Shown here: positions 23,801 to 35,760 of the stretch, piece after piece
Layout: every line of letters starts with the position of its first letter
How positions within the stretch are numbered: position 1 is the stretch's first letter
The notes under the pieces: generated by a model
What the model was told of the DNA's origin: nothing
Database searches by the model: none
The model's input: only the letters and a program-made list of their open reading frames with translations
Source of the DNA: Citrus sinensis
Lineage: Eukaryota; Streptophyta; Magnoliopsida; Sapindales; Rutaceae
Reading direction: 5' to 3'
DNA length: 64,000 bases
Assembly (NCBI RefSeq): GCF_022201045.2
Contig: NC_068560.1
Coordinates: 33,567,001-33,631,000, forward strand
Made by a program: the position numbers and the translations under genes

Positions 23801-26800
23801 TTTACTAGAAACTGACGCAGTGAATGAGGAAATGATGAAGTTGATGGATATATAAAATATACTTGTCAATGTATACTTTATTGATTCAAAGAATATTTGA
23901 AATAACGAAATATTAAAACTAAATTCACATCCAGTTGAGAATATCTGTAAATCTGGGTAGTTAAGTTATGTCCTGTTGATTTAATAAAATAACTAGAAAT
24001 AATCTGAGGTTAAAACTTACACAATGGCCTTGAAATTAAAATCATTATATAGCTCAAGTCTTCCTCAAAAAGCTACAATAGACTCGTGCATATATATAAT
24101 GAGAGATTCAGTACTATTACTAATGGGTTTGTTTTTGTGAATCAGAGCTGTAAGTTCTAATAAATAGGATTTGATTGAAGAAAATGGCTCTTTTAAAAAA
24201 AATATCTTCTTTGTAATTCCTATGGCTTTCACACAATTCTTACCCTCATTCCAATCCAATTTCCAAACGGACTTGGGCATGTATTAATGATTGTTAATGT
24301 TTCGTCTTCTGTTTTGTTAAATTGGAAAATTCGAGAGGGATGAGAGAGAAGAAGGAAAGCAAATACTTTTAGAAATGGAGGAAAAAAAAAAATTTAAGAT
24401 GAAAATTAATAGTTACATACCAAATTATTATTAGTTTGTAATTCCACATCAGTACCAAACATTTAATGTACCTTCCAGAAAGATGTCAACTTTACTGGGA
24501 GTAAAGACTTCACCTCTGAAAAAAGTTGAAAATAAAAAGTAAAAATTTTGACTGTCAAAATCGCCGCAAAATGTGGAAATCAGCTTTGGGGAATTTTTTC
24601 CTTAAATTATTGTCACTTTCTTGCATTTAATCATTAAATAATTACCCCGAACCACAATACCAACCACCTGAAGTCTGGGTACGTTGGCCATGATTTCCAG
24701 CAGGAAATTATTGCACCCAAACGTGCGGTTGAAATTTAAAACGTGAAAATTTCCACACTTAGTATAGAAATTTGGAAATGCTATACGCAAGCTTTTCCAC
24801 CTAGATTCTATAGTTTAGATTGTCGGCCGTAATTATAAAGAAGTACCGCGTGGACCTCAGTTAGATATTTTCAGTTTCCGATAAACCTCCTTGTTGCCTC
24901 TTGGTGGGACATGGGAAACAGACATCAACTCAGTTGAAGAGGATTGGCTGTTTTTAGTCAGTGTTAGTAGTGGCATGCTTCACTTTCTTCATGACTCTTT
25001 GTAGTATATCAAAAGTTTCCCATAAATTTCTTTCTAATCTCCGACTTTTTCTTATTTTGGAGTGTTTTGTTATTTATAAGTTTTGAATTCTTGTATTCAG
25101 TAAAGTCTTCACTTGTGTGTGAACATATAAGATTGTGGCAATTACTTAGAATTTCACTAACCAAAACCACGTGTAAGATATAAATGCCAAATTGACCCAT
25201 GATTAAAACTCATGCATGTGGCCATATGGGTATGTTTTGGAACCTATTTTTCAAACTGAAGCTAGAAAAAAAGGAGAGTTTGTGGGCCAAGGGCTGCTTC
25301 ATTACATGTAATTTTTCTCCAGCACTTGCATCATCCTTCTTGCCTTCATTCCCTACCTCTTATCACCATTTATTTTTCTTTTCTTTTCTTTTTTCTTTTT
25401 TTGGCACCCATTATTTGTGTGACCAATTTGATACATATATGACATATGTAATTGAATTTAATGTAAGCATCATTTGCATAATGATCTTTTAAAATAAAGG
25501 TACACTGTGTTATAACATCATTTTCTTATTATATATATGACATAATACTTCTAATGTATTATAAACTTTCTCATATGTGTGACCAATTATCCATTGTTCT
25601 CCCATTTAATTGATTGTGAGACTCTTTTGAAAATTGGATCAAACCATGGCCAATTACTCAAATCAACCAATAGCAAAAGTTTTCTAGAATACATTTCAAA
25701 TTTCCAAGCATAATTTTATATGTTGAATCTGAGTACATCTTTGGTTTTTGTTATTTACTTTTCTCTCTTTCTTTCTTTTTTTCTTTTTTTTTTTAATATT
25801 GATTTTTGGGTTACAATTGACTCGACTGATTTTATTAGACTAACTGTTTTAAAAGTGGAAAGACAAAGGAGCTATGATAGCTATACCTAGAGGCTAGACT
25901 CGTTGTTTTTTCAATTTCAGTTTGGAAATTTGATGATGCATGCATGGCAAAGTTTAGACTTAGAAGAATCCAAATTTATTATATATAGTTATGTGGGGTT
26001 TGGTGTTAGCATGTTGACCAAATTCACCAACCTGATTTTGCTACTTTATTAATTTAGCAAAATCTATTAATCTTTGATGAGAACATAGATACGTGTGTGT
26101 TATCGAGGTCTTTGGCGAGCCCACGACTAGTCCACTACCAATAATCGTGTCGTCATTTGCAATTGCGCATCTCTTTGAGTGCGTTTGTTACACGTATTGT
26201 AATATTAAAAAATATTTTTAATAAAATAAAAATATTAAAAATTTATTCTTTTAGACTCACAATTGCTTATTCTATTTTATTAAATATTATTTAAATTTGA
26301 AAAATAAATATAATAATAAGCCTATGACTATATAACGTTAAATAAAATCAAATAAATAATATTAAAAAATATTTATTTTTAATAAAATAAATAATATTAA
26401 AAATTTATCCTTTTGAATAAAATAAATAATATTAATTAAAATTATATTTTTAAGACTCACAACTGATTATTTGTTTTATTTAATATTATTTAGTTTTTTA
26501 AAGAATAAATATAATAATAAGTCTATAACAAATAACATTAAATAAAACAAAAATAAATACTATAAATAATATTAAATGAAATAAAAATAATTAATATTAA
26601 CAATTATATTTATTTTTTAATGCTCACTACTTATTATTTTATTTTATTTAAAAATTTTTACATTTTGGAAAGATTAAATACAACAATAAGCCTGTAACTA
26701 AATAATATTAAATGAAATGCGAATAAATAATATTAATTAATATTTTTAATAAATAAATGATATTAAAAAAATTTAAATAAAATATAAAATATAAAAATAA

Positions 26801-27029
26801 AATTTATGTTTTAAGACTCGCTACTAATTAAACAACATAAAATTTTAAACAATTTAGACGTATGTGCTAAGCGTTTTAATTCTTTAGCTCTTTTGAGCTT
26901 TTGATAAATAGGAGGGAGCATCATGTTAACATTCAAATAAATGAATCTCTACCCTCAAATCTACTTTTTCATTGAATCCAATAACCAATAATTGAAACCA
27001 CAAAAAAATAAAATCAGGCGGTACCTTGC
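20831..27029. other. Long gene-poor tract
   Basis: Over 6 kb of AT-rich sequence without a supported gene. It includes a TATG microsatellite near 21228-21270, a segment at 25070-25400 resembling 17790-18200, and a degenerate tandem repeat at about 26200-26840. The short ORFs in this stretch have biased composition and no recognisable domain. Confidence 0.5.
26200..26840. repeat. Degenerate AT-rich tandem repeat, about 170-200 bp period
   Basis: A recurring order of landmarks is seen: GACTCACAATTGCTTATT (near 26252), GACTCACAACTGATTATT (near 26454), GCTCACTACTTATTATTTT (near 26622) and GACTCGCTACTAATTAAAC (near 26816), each but the last followed by AATAAGCCTxTAACTA-like sequence. Spacing is about 170-200 bp, so roughly three copies. 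Confidence 0.6.
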
Positions 27030-27744
27030 AACTGTTGCAAGATAGTTGAGTCCCCTATTTATTAGTACAAGTAAATTTTTGACTAATCTCAACATATTGT
27101 AATTTATGTCTATTACAACAATTTAATAAAAAAGTCTTGCAGATGATAGCTTATTTAAAAATTAAAATAACTGGGCTCTACAAACTATTCTTCAATTTAC
27201 AATTTTGGAGTTTCTAAATTCCCACAAAAAATTAGTTTACTAGGTTACTCATGGTTTGTTTGGGATTAAGATTAGGTAGTTGTGGCTTAAAAGCTACAAT
27301 ACTAAATTGTTTGATAAACATTAGCTGCTATAATTTGAGAGTTAAATTGATTCAATTTTAACTTGTATGATGAAAAATATGTTATATCTTTATTAATTTT
27401 ATCAAAATTATTATTTAAAAATAATATTTATTACATAACATTAATTTTTATTTTATAATTATAATTTTTTTCACAACAACTGTATTTTAAAAGATAGAAT
27501 ACATTAGTAATACTCGAACAACAGAGATTGAAACAACAAAATATTCAAGAAAATTAATGAACTTTTTAACAATTTCAGGTTTTTATTACTGTATATTTGA
27601 GGAATTAAAGTACACATATTTGGTAGTTGGTCAAATTAACGGCAGAGCGAAATTTATTTCTCTAAAAAAGTGAAAGTTGACAAATGGGTAGAAGTAAATT
27701 TCTGATCTGGAACGAACTGCAATATTTGAAATCCATCCCATTGC

Positions 27745-28472
27745 TAGGGGTGTCAAAAAAGCCCGCCCGGACCGGACCCGGCCCGAACCCGGCCAATCCG
27801 ATCCGGGCAAAACCCTGACTGCATGCATATAAAAACCGGATCCGGGTTTGAAATTCTCAAACCCGGATATTTTCGGTCCCGGGTCCGGGTTTAACACAAA
27901 AAACCCGGAACCCGGACCGGACCCGGTTTTTTAATAAATTTTAAAAAAATAAATATATTATATATAAATATATAATTATGAATTTATGATATATTGGATG
28001 TTATTTAAATTTATTGTGTTGTTGAATTTAATTTATTTATTTTATATATAGATTGAATGAGTTTAAGTTAGAAATTGGATAAATTTAGGTATTAAAAAGT
28101 AGATTGAAATAATTTTTATTTATCATTTGTGCAAAATTTGTATTGTTAATGTGTTATATATTTGTATTTGACTATTTTCTTTTTTAAAATTTGAAATTGA
28201 ATGAGTTTATTTGATTATTTTCTTTTTTAAAATTTGTATTGTTAGAGAAATTAAAAAAAATTGAAGAAAAAAATTGAAAAAAAATTAAATTTATCACATG
28301 CGGGTTTAAAAAGCCCGGATCAAAACCCGGACCCGGAAGGTGCCGGGCTCAAGCCCGGACCGCACCCGGAAAAACCAGGTTTTAACCCGGGTCTGGGTTT
28401 GCATTTCTTTCATCCGGTCCGGTCCCGGGCAACACCAAAACCCGGACCGGACCCGGATTTTGCCAAGCCTGG
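27745..28472. mobile_element. hAT-type non-autonomous element
   Basis: It begins TAGGGGTGTCAAAA and is filled at both ends with CCCGG-rich subterminal repeats (CCCGGACCGG and variants). The right end TTTTGCCAAGCCTGG is a degraded form of the expected inverse terminus. Flanks are CCCATTGC at 27737-27744 and GCCATTGC at 28473-28480, an 8-bp duplication with one mismatch. The paralogous site near 36219 has a single CCCATTGC, i.e. the empty site. The middle is AT-rich and encodes nothing. Confidence 0.75.
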
Positions 28473-29463
28473 GCCATTGCCTGCCTTGCTGTTATCTCGA
28501 ACTTTGTCAGATTCGTACATATTTTATTTTTTATTTGTATTTTTTGATAAATTGTACATATTTAGTCAACCAATAACAAATTAAACAAATCATGGACTGG
28601 GACAAAACTACGTTACAGAATCTGTAAGGTACAGACTGCAGCATCAGCCGTTGGATGTGGTTGGATGTGGAGTGAGAAACTAAACAAAAGAAAATCGGAT
28701 GGTGGGATGACGGGAGATGTTTGTTACAGAATCTGTAACATAGACAGGTCCACAAATCATGATCTCAACTGGCCCGAACACGTGGGGCCAGCTGAGAATA
28801 TTTTAGTAATGTTTTCCTGCGAACGTTAATGACATCCACACGTGGGGGACGGAAAGCCGGTAACTATCATGCTATTTCATAAGAGACAGCGGGCCACGTT
28901 GTTGAGTCCTATTCGCAGCCAGCTGTAGAAATATTTTCCGCATTTATTTTATACGCGCATGTGATTTTTATTTTTTTATAACATATATTCTTTTTTAAAT
29001 CACGAGAAAGAGACTAGCCCATTAAAATCAATAATACCAATTACTTCAAATAAATTAACGATGATTGCAATTTAATTACTTAGACGTCTCCATTAAAATT
29101 GTAGTAAAACAATTTTTTTTTTTTCATTTAGAGGCTGACAGATTTATCTCTCAAGTTCACTACATATTAAAAAAGTTTAAATTAATTAAGTTGTTGGCCC
29201 ATTTCTTATTGTTTGCTTTTTTTTTTTTTTTATGCTTCTTATTGTTTGCTTAAGAATTGATTTATTGTTGGATTTTGGTGAAAAATCACGATTAGCAGAA
29301 ATAAATGAGATTCATCATTTATAGCACTACCCGCACAATTTATGTGCCAACTTTTGCTGGATAGAATTTTGCTAATTAATAAATGAAGTGCCGACTGACG
29401 TAAAACCAGTGAGTGAATGACGTGGGCACTGTCCGGCAACTTATATGCCAACTTGCTTGTGCA

Positions 29464-29473
29464 GACACGTGTC
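29464..29473 (+). promoter_or_regulatory. Perfect G-box palindrome upstream of member B
   Basis: GACACGTGTC, a 10-bp palindrome with the CACGTG core bound by plant bZIP and bHLH factors. It lies about 230 bp before the ATG and 120 bp before the TATA box. The corresponding place in the paralogue upstream of 37131 reads ATGACGTAAG, so the CACGTG core is not shared. Confidence 0.5.
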
Positions 29474-29591
29474 TCAGCAAGGAAACTTCTTTACAATTGC
29501 TTGCCCTCCAAGCTTTCATTCTCACTGCCCCAAAATCAAATTATGAAAAATTCCCACAATTTTTCACGGTCGTTCACGCTTCTCTCTCAAA

Positions 29592-29598
29592 TATAAAA
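29592..29598 (+). promoter_or_regulatory. TATA box of member B
   Basis: TATAAAA about 103 bp before the ATG, conserved in position in the duplicate gene (37023-37029). Leader length would be about 70-75 nt. Confidence 0.65.
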
Positions 29599-29700
29599 GC
29601 GGTTAAATTTAACCAAGAAACATAATTTCGCATAGAGTGAGTCCTAATCTTTTAATTCGTCCAGCTTACTAGGGCCAAGGCTTGAGCATTTGAGACAGAG

Positions 29701-29898
29701 ATGGCGGTGAAGGTGAACCCAAGTGATGAAGAAATGGTCACGTCAAGGGCTGAGGCTAAGGCTGAGACATATTGGTTCAAGGCAAAGAAGGCAAGTGTGA
29801 TCCCAGCACGGAGGAGACTTGTGAAGCGAATGGTGTTTGATTGCTTGGTCCAATTTCTGGCTTCGCTTTGCTCCAACTCCCACAAACCCAAAGTGTAA
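29701..29898 (+). CDS. Small basic protein, family member B (65 aa, possibly longer)
   Basis: Starts MAVKVNPSDEEMVTSRAEAK and carries the family core ASVIPARRRLVKRMVFDCLV at residues about 31-50, followed by QFLASLCSNSHKPKV. The near-identical gene at 37131 keeps the reading frame despite nucleotide changes and a 6-bp (two-codon) indel, which supports coding. A GTAAGC donor overlaps the stop (29895) and a TTACAG acceptor ends at 29970. Splicing would remove 76 bp and extend the protein to 76 aa with a Cys-rich tail VVCFCCCSTGYL. The unspliced form stops at KPKV. A TATA box and G-box lie upstream. No known domain recognised; the Arg/Lys cluster could be a nucleic-acid or nuclear-targeting signal, but this is guesswork. 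Confidence 0.75.
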   Translation: MAVKVNPSDEEMVTSRAEAKAETYWFKAKKASVIPARRRLVKRMVFDCLVQFLASLCSNSHKPKV

Positions 29899-30507
29899 GC
29901 TAAGATAAGGTCGTCTGTTTATTATATATCTTGTTGGTTCTAACCTTGTAAACTGGGTCTTGAATTACAGAGTGTGCTTTTGTTGTTGCTCCACTGGTTA
30001 CTTGTAAATGTTTTGTCTGTATATTGATGAGTCATCTTTGATTCTGTACCTGAGAGTGGAGTTTCTCTCTTATGATATTTAGATGGATCTGTGCTCTTTA
30101 TCAATTGGGCGACATGATCAAATCAAATCCTCAGCTATATACATAAACATAGCGCAAGAGAAATAACATAATTAAGGACTTAATCTTAAACACCATATAT
30201 GATGAAAGATTACATATTTTCCGGGAAACAGGGCCCCTTCTATTTGTCTAATGCATGTTCTAACTTGCAATTTCCACCATTCAAAAAAAAAAAAAAAAAA
30301 GAGACCTGTAATTTCTCTTTAAATGATAATTATCACTATGATCAATCCAACAAACGCACAATTACCCGCCAAGGTTGAGGCTTCGGGTCAAGACTTGGGT
30401 GGGGTTCCGGCGGAAGAGAGAATTTGGGCTCTGATCAAGCCGATTCCAAATCCCGATTAAACCGCTTGGCTTTGCTCCAATTAAAGTCTTGGACTGAAAC
30501 AACCTCG

Positions 30508-31070
30508 CGAAGGTCGTCGGAAACTCAGATCGGTGCTGTTGGGTGCTGATGATTGCAGGCGTCGGCATCGCATAGACCATCTGCAGAGCAAAAGCCTGCA
30601 AAAAGGTTTACTCAGTCGGAAATTTTGATCGGAAAAGAAGCTGTTTTCGACGGAGAGGAGAATTTTTTTCCTCGTGACGTGACCCTTTTCTTCTCTACTA
30701 GAAAGTGAGTCAGTGCAGACTGTGCAGTAGATGAAAGGAAGAGAGAGAAAAAGAAAAGTTAATTTGAATCCATGTATTAAATAAGAAAATATATATATAA
30801 AGGTCTTCGGGAACTCAGGTTGGTGCTGTTGGGTGATGATGATTGCAAGAGTTGGCGTCGCATGGACCATCTACAGAGCAATAACCGGCAAAAAGGTTTA
30901 CTCCGTCGGAAATTTAGATCGGAAAAGAAGCTGTTTTCGCCGGAGAGGAGAATTTTTCCCCGGTGACAAGACCCTTTTTCTTCTTTGACTAGAAGGTGAG
31001 TCAGTCCAGTCGATGAAAGAAAGGGGGAGAGAGAAAGAAAAGTTAGTTTGAATCCATGTATTAAATAAGA
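30508..31070. repeat. Internal tandem duplication, about 290-bp unit, left copy only
   Basis: The order TCGTCGGAAACTCAG, GTGCTGTTGGGTG, GGTTTACTC(A/C)GTCGGAAATTT, GATCGGAAAAGAAGCTG and TTTGAATCCATGTATTAAAT occurs twice (about 30508-30799 and 30800-31070) but once in the right copy of the large duplication (about 37958-38230). It arose after, or was lost from one arm of, the larger duplication. Confidence 0.8.
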
Positions 31071-31387
31071 CTAAATAATTGAATTAAAATACAGGCACTG
31101 GAGCACACCACGCCGTTCTTCGTTTCGCATTCCGAAGAAACGTGATTAATTTTTCATTAAACAAATGAACTTTTGATTGTGTCAATCGAAAACGATGTAC
31201 GGACACAGAGGAAACGATCATGATGATGATGATGATACATGGTCTCCCCCTAGCGAAACGAACATGTATTATTATATCAATAATATTAGGAAAACTAAAA
31301 GATGGATGATGGACGGTTAGATTCTTATACAGTTAGATTTATTTTTCCTTTTTTTTTTTCGCAATATGGAACAACACAGCTATGGTG

Positions 31388-32642
31388 ATAAAAATTAGGG
31401 GTGGGCAAATCGGGTTTCGGTTCGGGTTGTTCGGGTTTCGGTTTAGGTTTCAACCCGTTCGGGTTGGAGAATTGAACCCAATCGGGTTGAAAACGCCAAC
31501 CCGAACCAAACCGAACCGAATTTAATTCGGTTCGGTTCGGTTTGGGTTGACAATTCGGATCGGATTGGGTTGATAATTCGGGTTACAATTTCGGTTCGGA
31601 TTAATTCGGGTTAGTTCGGGTTAGAATAATTCGGGTTAGTTCGGGTTAGAATGGATTGAAACAATTTAATCTAAAAAACAGCAAAAATTAATCAATTAAT
31701 CAATCAATTAATTAACAATCTCCAATTTAATTAATAATAACAGCAGCAGCAAACCCGCTCCAATTTAATCAATAACCGTCTCCACTCTCCAATTGTTCAA
31801 TTATCAATAAACCCACTCCAATTTAACTAATAGCAATCTCCATTTGTTCAATTATCAATCAACAACAACAATCCCACTTCAAATAATTGAATAATTGTCA
31901 ATCAATTAATTAAAAATTTACAATTTAATTAATAGCAACAATCTTGTTGGGTTTAGCTCTTCGTTTTGGAGTGAGTTTGGGGTTTCTGTTTATGTTTATG
32001 TGAAGATGTGGTGAGAATGAAAAAAAGCTTCAGCAAGTTACAGCGTCGCCGTCGGCAAGGCAAGACAAACCTTGATCTCGGAGGTCGGAGCAGCTACAGC
32101 GTCGGCAGATCAAGACTATGCTGGGCTGAGTGGGACGCGAGGTGAACGCACAGCGCAGTTGCGGCGAGGCGTGCTGGCTGACGGCGAGTGGGCTGCGATG
32201 AACGGCTGGTGTCTATTGGAGCTGGACGGGGCTGCTGGCTGCTGCTGTGAGTGCTGTCGTCGTGGGCTGCTGTGGCTGTTGTCTGTTGGAGCTGAAGTGC
32301 TGAACGGGGCTGCTGTGGCTGCTGCTGAAGTGCTGATGTCGTCGGCCACAGTTCTCAGAAAGTGAGAACTGAGAAGAGGGAGCAAGGAGGGGGAGGCCGG
32401 GGCCGGGAGGGAGATGAAGTGAGATTTTTGTTTAGGGATTTTTAGGGATTTTTTTGTTTAATTAATGTACATATATTTTTAATTTAAAAGTTAAATCTTA
32501 AAAAAAAAGCTTCAACCCGAACGGGTTGAAAATTCGGTTCGGATTCAACCCGAACCGAAATTTAACCCGAACGGGTTGAAGCTTTGAATCCGTTCGGGTT
32601 TCACCGGTTAATCCAAACCGAACGCCCACCCCTAATAAAAAT
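31388..32642. mobile_element. hAT-type element (1239 bp) with perfect 8-bp TSD
   Basis: The element spans 31396-32634, from TAGGGGTGGGC to GCCCACCCCTA. It is flanked by ATAAAAAT at 31388-31395 and 32635-32642. The paralogous site near 38516-38523 reads GTGATAAAAATATCAAT, the exact empty site. Subterminal regions are repeats of CGGGTT and its complement. The interior (about 32035-32400) is GC-rich, unlike the rest, and includes a 97-aa ORF (32072-32365) of Ala/Cys/Gly-rich composition with no recognised domain. No transposase is present. Confidence 0.88.
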
Positions 32643-33490
32643 ATCAATATAATTTTAATATGATTGTTTTTATTAATAGGATCCTCTTTAATTCTTAATA
32701 CAGGCTTTGTTTCTCTTTTTACTTCAATAAAATCCTGTCAGATAGTCTTCCTCTTCAGTTTCAAACCCCTTTTAGTTTTAAGTTCTGACTGTGAATGCTG
32801 TTGCTATATTGGTAAGAAAATCTACCAACAATATTTGTTTTTTTTTCAAGTGTCAACGAACTTGAAGTTCATCTGAACTATTTTGAGAATGACAAAAGAG
32901 AAATATTGTATTTTTGTTTCAAATTAGGTAGCTTAGTGGGGAAGCTTAGTCATGAGTAGTTGTGGTAACTGAAAATTCAGTGGATAAGGAGTAGAAACAA
33001 TATATATTGCTGAAATGCAATGAGATAAAACCTCATCAAATCTTGAACTTTTTAATTGTCCCTTAAATAATTATAATAATTGGAACAACATTTTTTTTTT
33101 CTAGTAGAATTTTGATTGTCCTTTCAGATATTAAATAATTTTCTTAATTTTAGAAGTTGATGGTCACTTGATGAGCAACCAATTAAGACTTTTTTTTTTT
33201 TTATATATACACAGAACCAACGAAAGCAATACATCATTGGCATATCCAGCTATGCTTATCAGACGAAAAGAAAAGACAAAAGGGAAATATCTTTTAGAAG
33301 AATTGTAAAATGAAAATCTTTAGCATCATGGAAGAAAACATCAATTTACAAAAATTCAGGTGTATATCCATAACCCAATTACCCATACAGCGCAGTTGCC
33401 AGTTATACATCTTTAATTATGTTAATGCAAATTTTTTATCAATCAACACTAATTGATTTTTGTTCTAGAATTTCTTCATCATGAAATTTT

Positions 33491-34469
33491 ATAGTACTTT
33501 TTCTCTTGATGCAAGTGTCTCCAATCATGTTCTTGCTGTAGTTAATTATTCGGCCAAGAAAACAAAAATTGTCGAAGGGTGTCAAGATTGTCGACGATAA
33601 TCCTTCGACGCTCAAGTTAGCGCTTTGCACTCAATTTCTTGAGAGAGAGAGAGAATTTAGACGAAAGTGGACAACAATTTTTGTATTTATTTTATGTCTT
33701 ACCTCTAAATAAGGGAGGTCTTAACCTTTACTAGACAACTTGAAGCATTAAGGTAAAGCAGTTATTATGACAAGTGGCATTATTATTATGACAAATGTTT
33801 ATAAAGCTCATTAATAATGGCACCTATCAATATGTGTCTATACTTATTAATGACAGATACTCTTTACATACTAGTCCTAATTTTTTGCTATTAACCTTTA
33901 ATAGGCTTGGGCTTAACTTTGGCCTTTATATTGGTTCTTTATTGAGAGGATTGGTTAAGCGATATATCACCTATAAGCGAAGTCTTGTATAGTCTTTACT
34001 CATAGGCACTTCAATTTTTTTTTCTAAATAATTGGTCTTAGTCCATTCTTGTAAACAATGGCCCTACATAAATCTTTTTAAAAAAGTTTGCTAGTAGACT
34101 TATTAGACATATTTGTAAAATTTTACCCCTAGGCATGTTATATAAAGTGTTTGTTTGTTTGTAGGCGCATTTTGTAGAATTTTTTATTTTTTGATTTTTA
34201 ATTTTTTAGGCTTGTATGCACATTTCATAGAATATATGTATGCTTCTAAGCTTATTCCATACAATACATGTTTGTTCTATAGGCACATTTTATAGAATAT
34301 TTGTTATAGAGATAAAATTTTCATGAAAAGTAAATTTGTTCATATTTTAAATCAAAATTATAAAAAAAATTAGACCAAAATTATCACCATCTACCTAATT
34401 TCTTTAAAAAAAAGAAAAGAAAAAAACATTGGCACTTTCTTAAACAATTTTAATGCAATCATAAATGTG
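33491..34469. other. Spacer between duplicated blocks
   Basis: No gene seen. A GA microsatellite is near 33641-33652. The stretch 34125-34310 has about four degenerate copies of TAGGCxCATTTTxTAGAAT at uneven spacing. Confidence 0.5.
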
Positions 34470-35653
34470 CATATTTTCCTCTACCAAAAAACATTTTGAT
34501 CTTTTCAAATTCGATTTAATTAATTCAAACGGTCCTTGTCACAATCAATCAATTACTATGATCTCTCACTTTATGTTGATTGTTCAAACACTCTTTCGAT
34601 TTCAACTGTTCTTTCTAATCGAGGACGAATTAAAAATATATATTCATAGGCTGATATTTAATTAAGGCCAATATAGGGAAGTTTTATAACAAGTTCTTGG
34701 AAATTATATCCCTGGCCTCGTCAGTAATTGGCCAAAATGGATGAAAACACCATTTTTGGAGAATGGATTTAGTTTATTTCGACTCCCACAAAGCATTTGC
34801 TGCCTTGGATTTCCCATCAGCTCCAGCATGCATGATCTTATTCTATACATATTTATCTCTATCAACATGTCAATTACAATGATTAATGGTTCTCCCTTTC
34901 AATTTCTTTGAATCCCTTTAGCTGGAATTGAAAATTTTGAGTCCTTTTGAAGAGCAAAATATTTTGCAGGTAATTAGACTTGGTATTGAAGAATTTCACC
35001 AAATTCGCACTTTCTTCAATTTTAGCTCGAGCTTTTGTCAAATTCGAACTTTTGTCGAATTTGACAGGTAATTTATGCAAGCGACTGGTCTTTGGAATGA
35101 GTCAATGGGAGGCAAAATTGGTTGAGTAGCCCCCCTTTCACAAGCATGCAGGCACGGTTGGAGACTTGACCAAATAAACAATGTAATTGAGTTGATTATG
35201 CTGACTATACGCAGCTTTTATTGTCTAATTTGATGATGCTAGATTCCCTTTAGATAAGGTTTCTAGATCTTAGTCGATTGCATTATTTTTTCTCATAAAC
35301 CAATTAATAATTGGGTTTAATTAGATTCTTGTTCAGTTTTTCTTAAAAACTAAAATTAGGTTCAAAGAAGATTATGTAATAAATTGCAAGGAGAATGGGA
35401 CAAGACAATTAATTTATTAATAATTAATGTATTAGCTTACGTAGCCATCGAACCAGTTCTAACTAAATCATATTTAATTAATTAGATCATAAATACTTTT
35501 GATTTAAGTGTTATGTATTGGATTTGCACATGATGTTCATTTAATAAACTACTACCAAATCTATGTTTCTTTTTCTAATTTATGATGATGATTGTTTGTG
35601 GCTACACACTGCTTCTTTGGGCTTTCTACTCACCTTCGATTCCCGATGATGAT

Positions 35654-35760
35654 GCAAGTAAAGCCTTAGCCTAGTGGTTGGCTTGCACTCTTTACAAAGT
35701 TGAGAGGCAACCAGTTTAAGTCCTTAATTAATAATAACTCAAAATTTTTTGTCTGCCACA
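35654..35760 (+). mobile_element. Possible tRNA-derived SINE head
   Basis: TTAGCCTAGTGGTTGGC resembles a Pol III A box and CAGTTTAAGTCC resembles a B box about 35 bp further on. Taken together they look like the tRNA-related head of a plant SINE. No body, tail or target duplication could be defined. Confidence 0.3.

Larger units (their letters stand above)
27030..33490. repeat. Tandem segmental duplication, left copy (contains member B)
   Basis: Collinear with about 35760-39120. Strong matches include GAGAAAGAGACTAGCCCATT (near 29004 and 36480), the gene at 29701 against 37131, its downstream region to 30330 against 37790, and ACAGAGGAAACGATCATGAT (near 31205 and 38372). Right-end matches run to TTGATTTTTGTTCTAGAATT (33452 and 39081). 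The left copy is longer because of two hAT-type insertions (27745-28472 and 31396-32634) and an internal duplication at about 30508-31070. Confidence 0.85.

Noticed and set aside
29413..29625. 70-aa ORF upstream of member B, with a similar ORF at 36853-37041
   Set aside because: They overlap the promoters of members B and C, start at different points and differ in length; similarity is explained by the duplication of non-coding DNA.
30362..30870. Minus-strand ORFs of 79 and 129 aa, repeated at 37809-38260
   Set aside because: The two arms keep similar ORFs because the DNA is nearly identical; C-terminal parts, starts and frames diverge, no domain is recognised, and the internal 290-bp duplication makes them look conserved.
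32072..32365. 97-aa ORF inside the hAT element as a transposase fragment
   Set aside because: Composition is Ala/Gly/Cys-rich from triplet repeats and has no hAT or zinc-finger motif.
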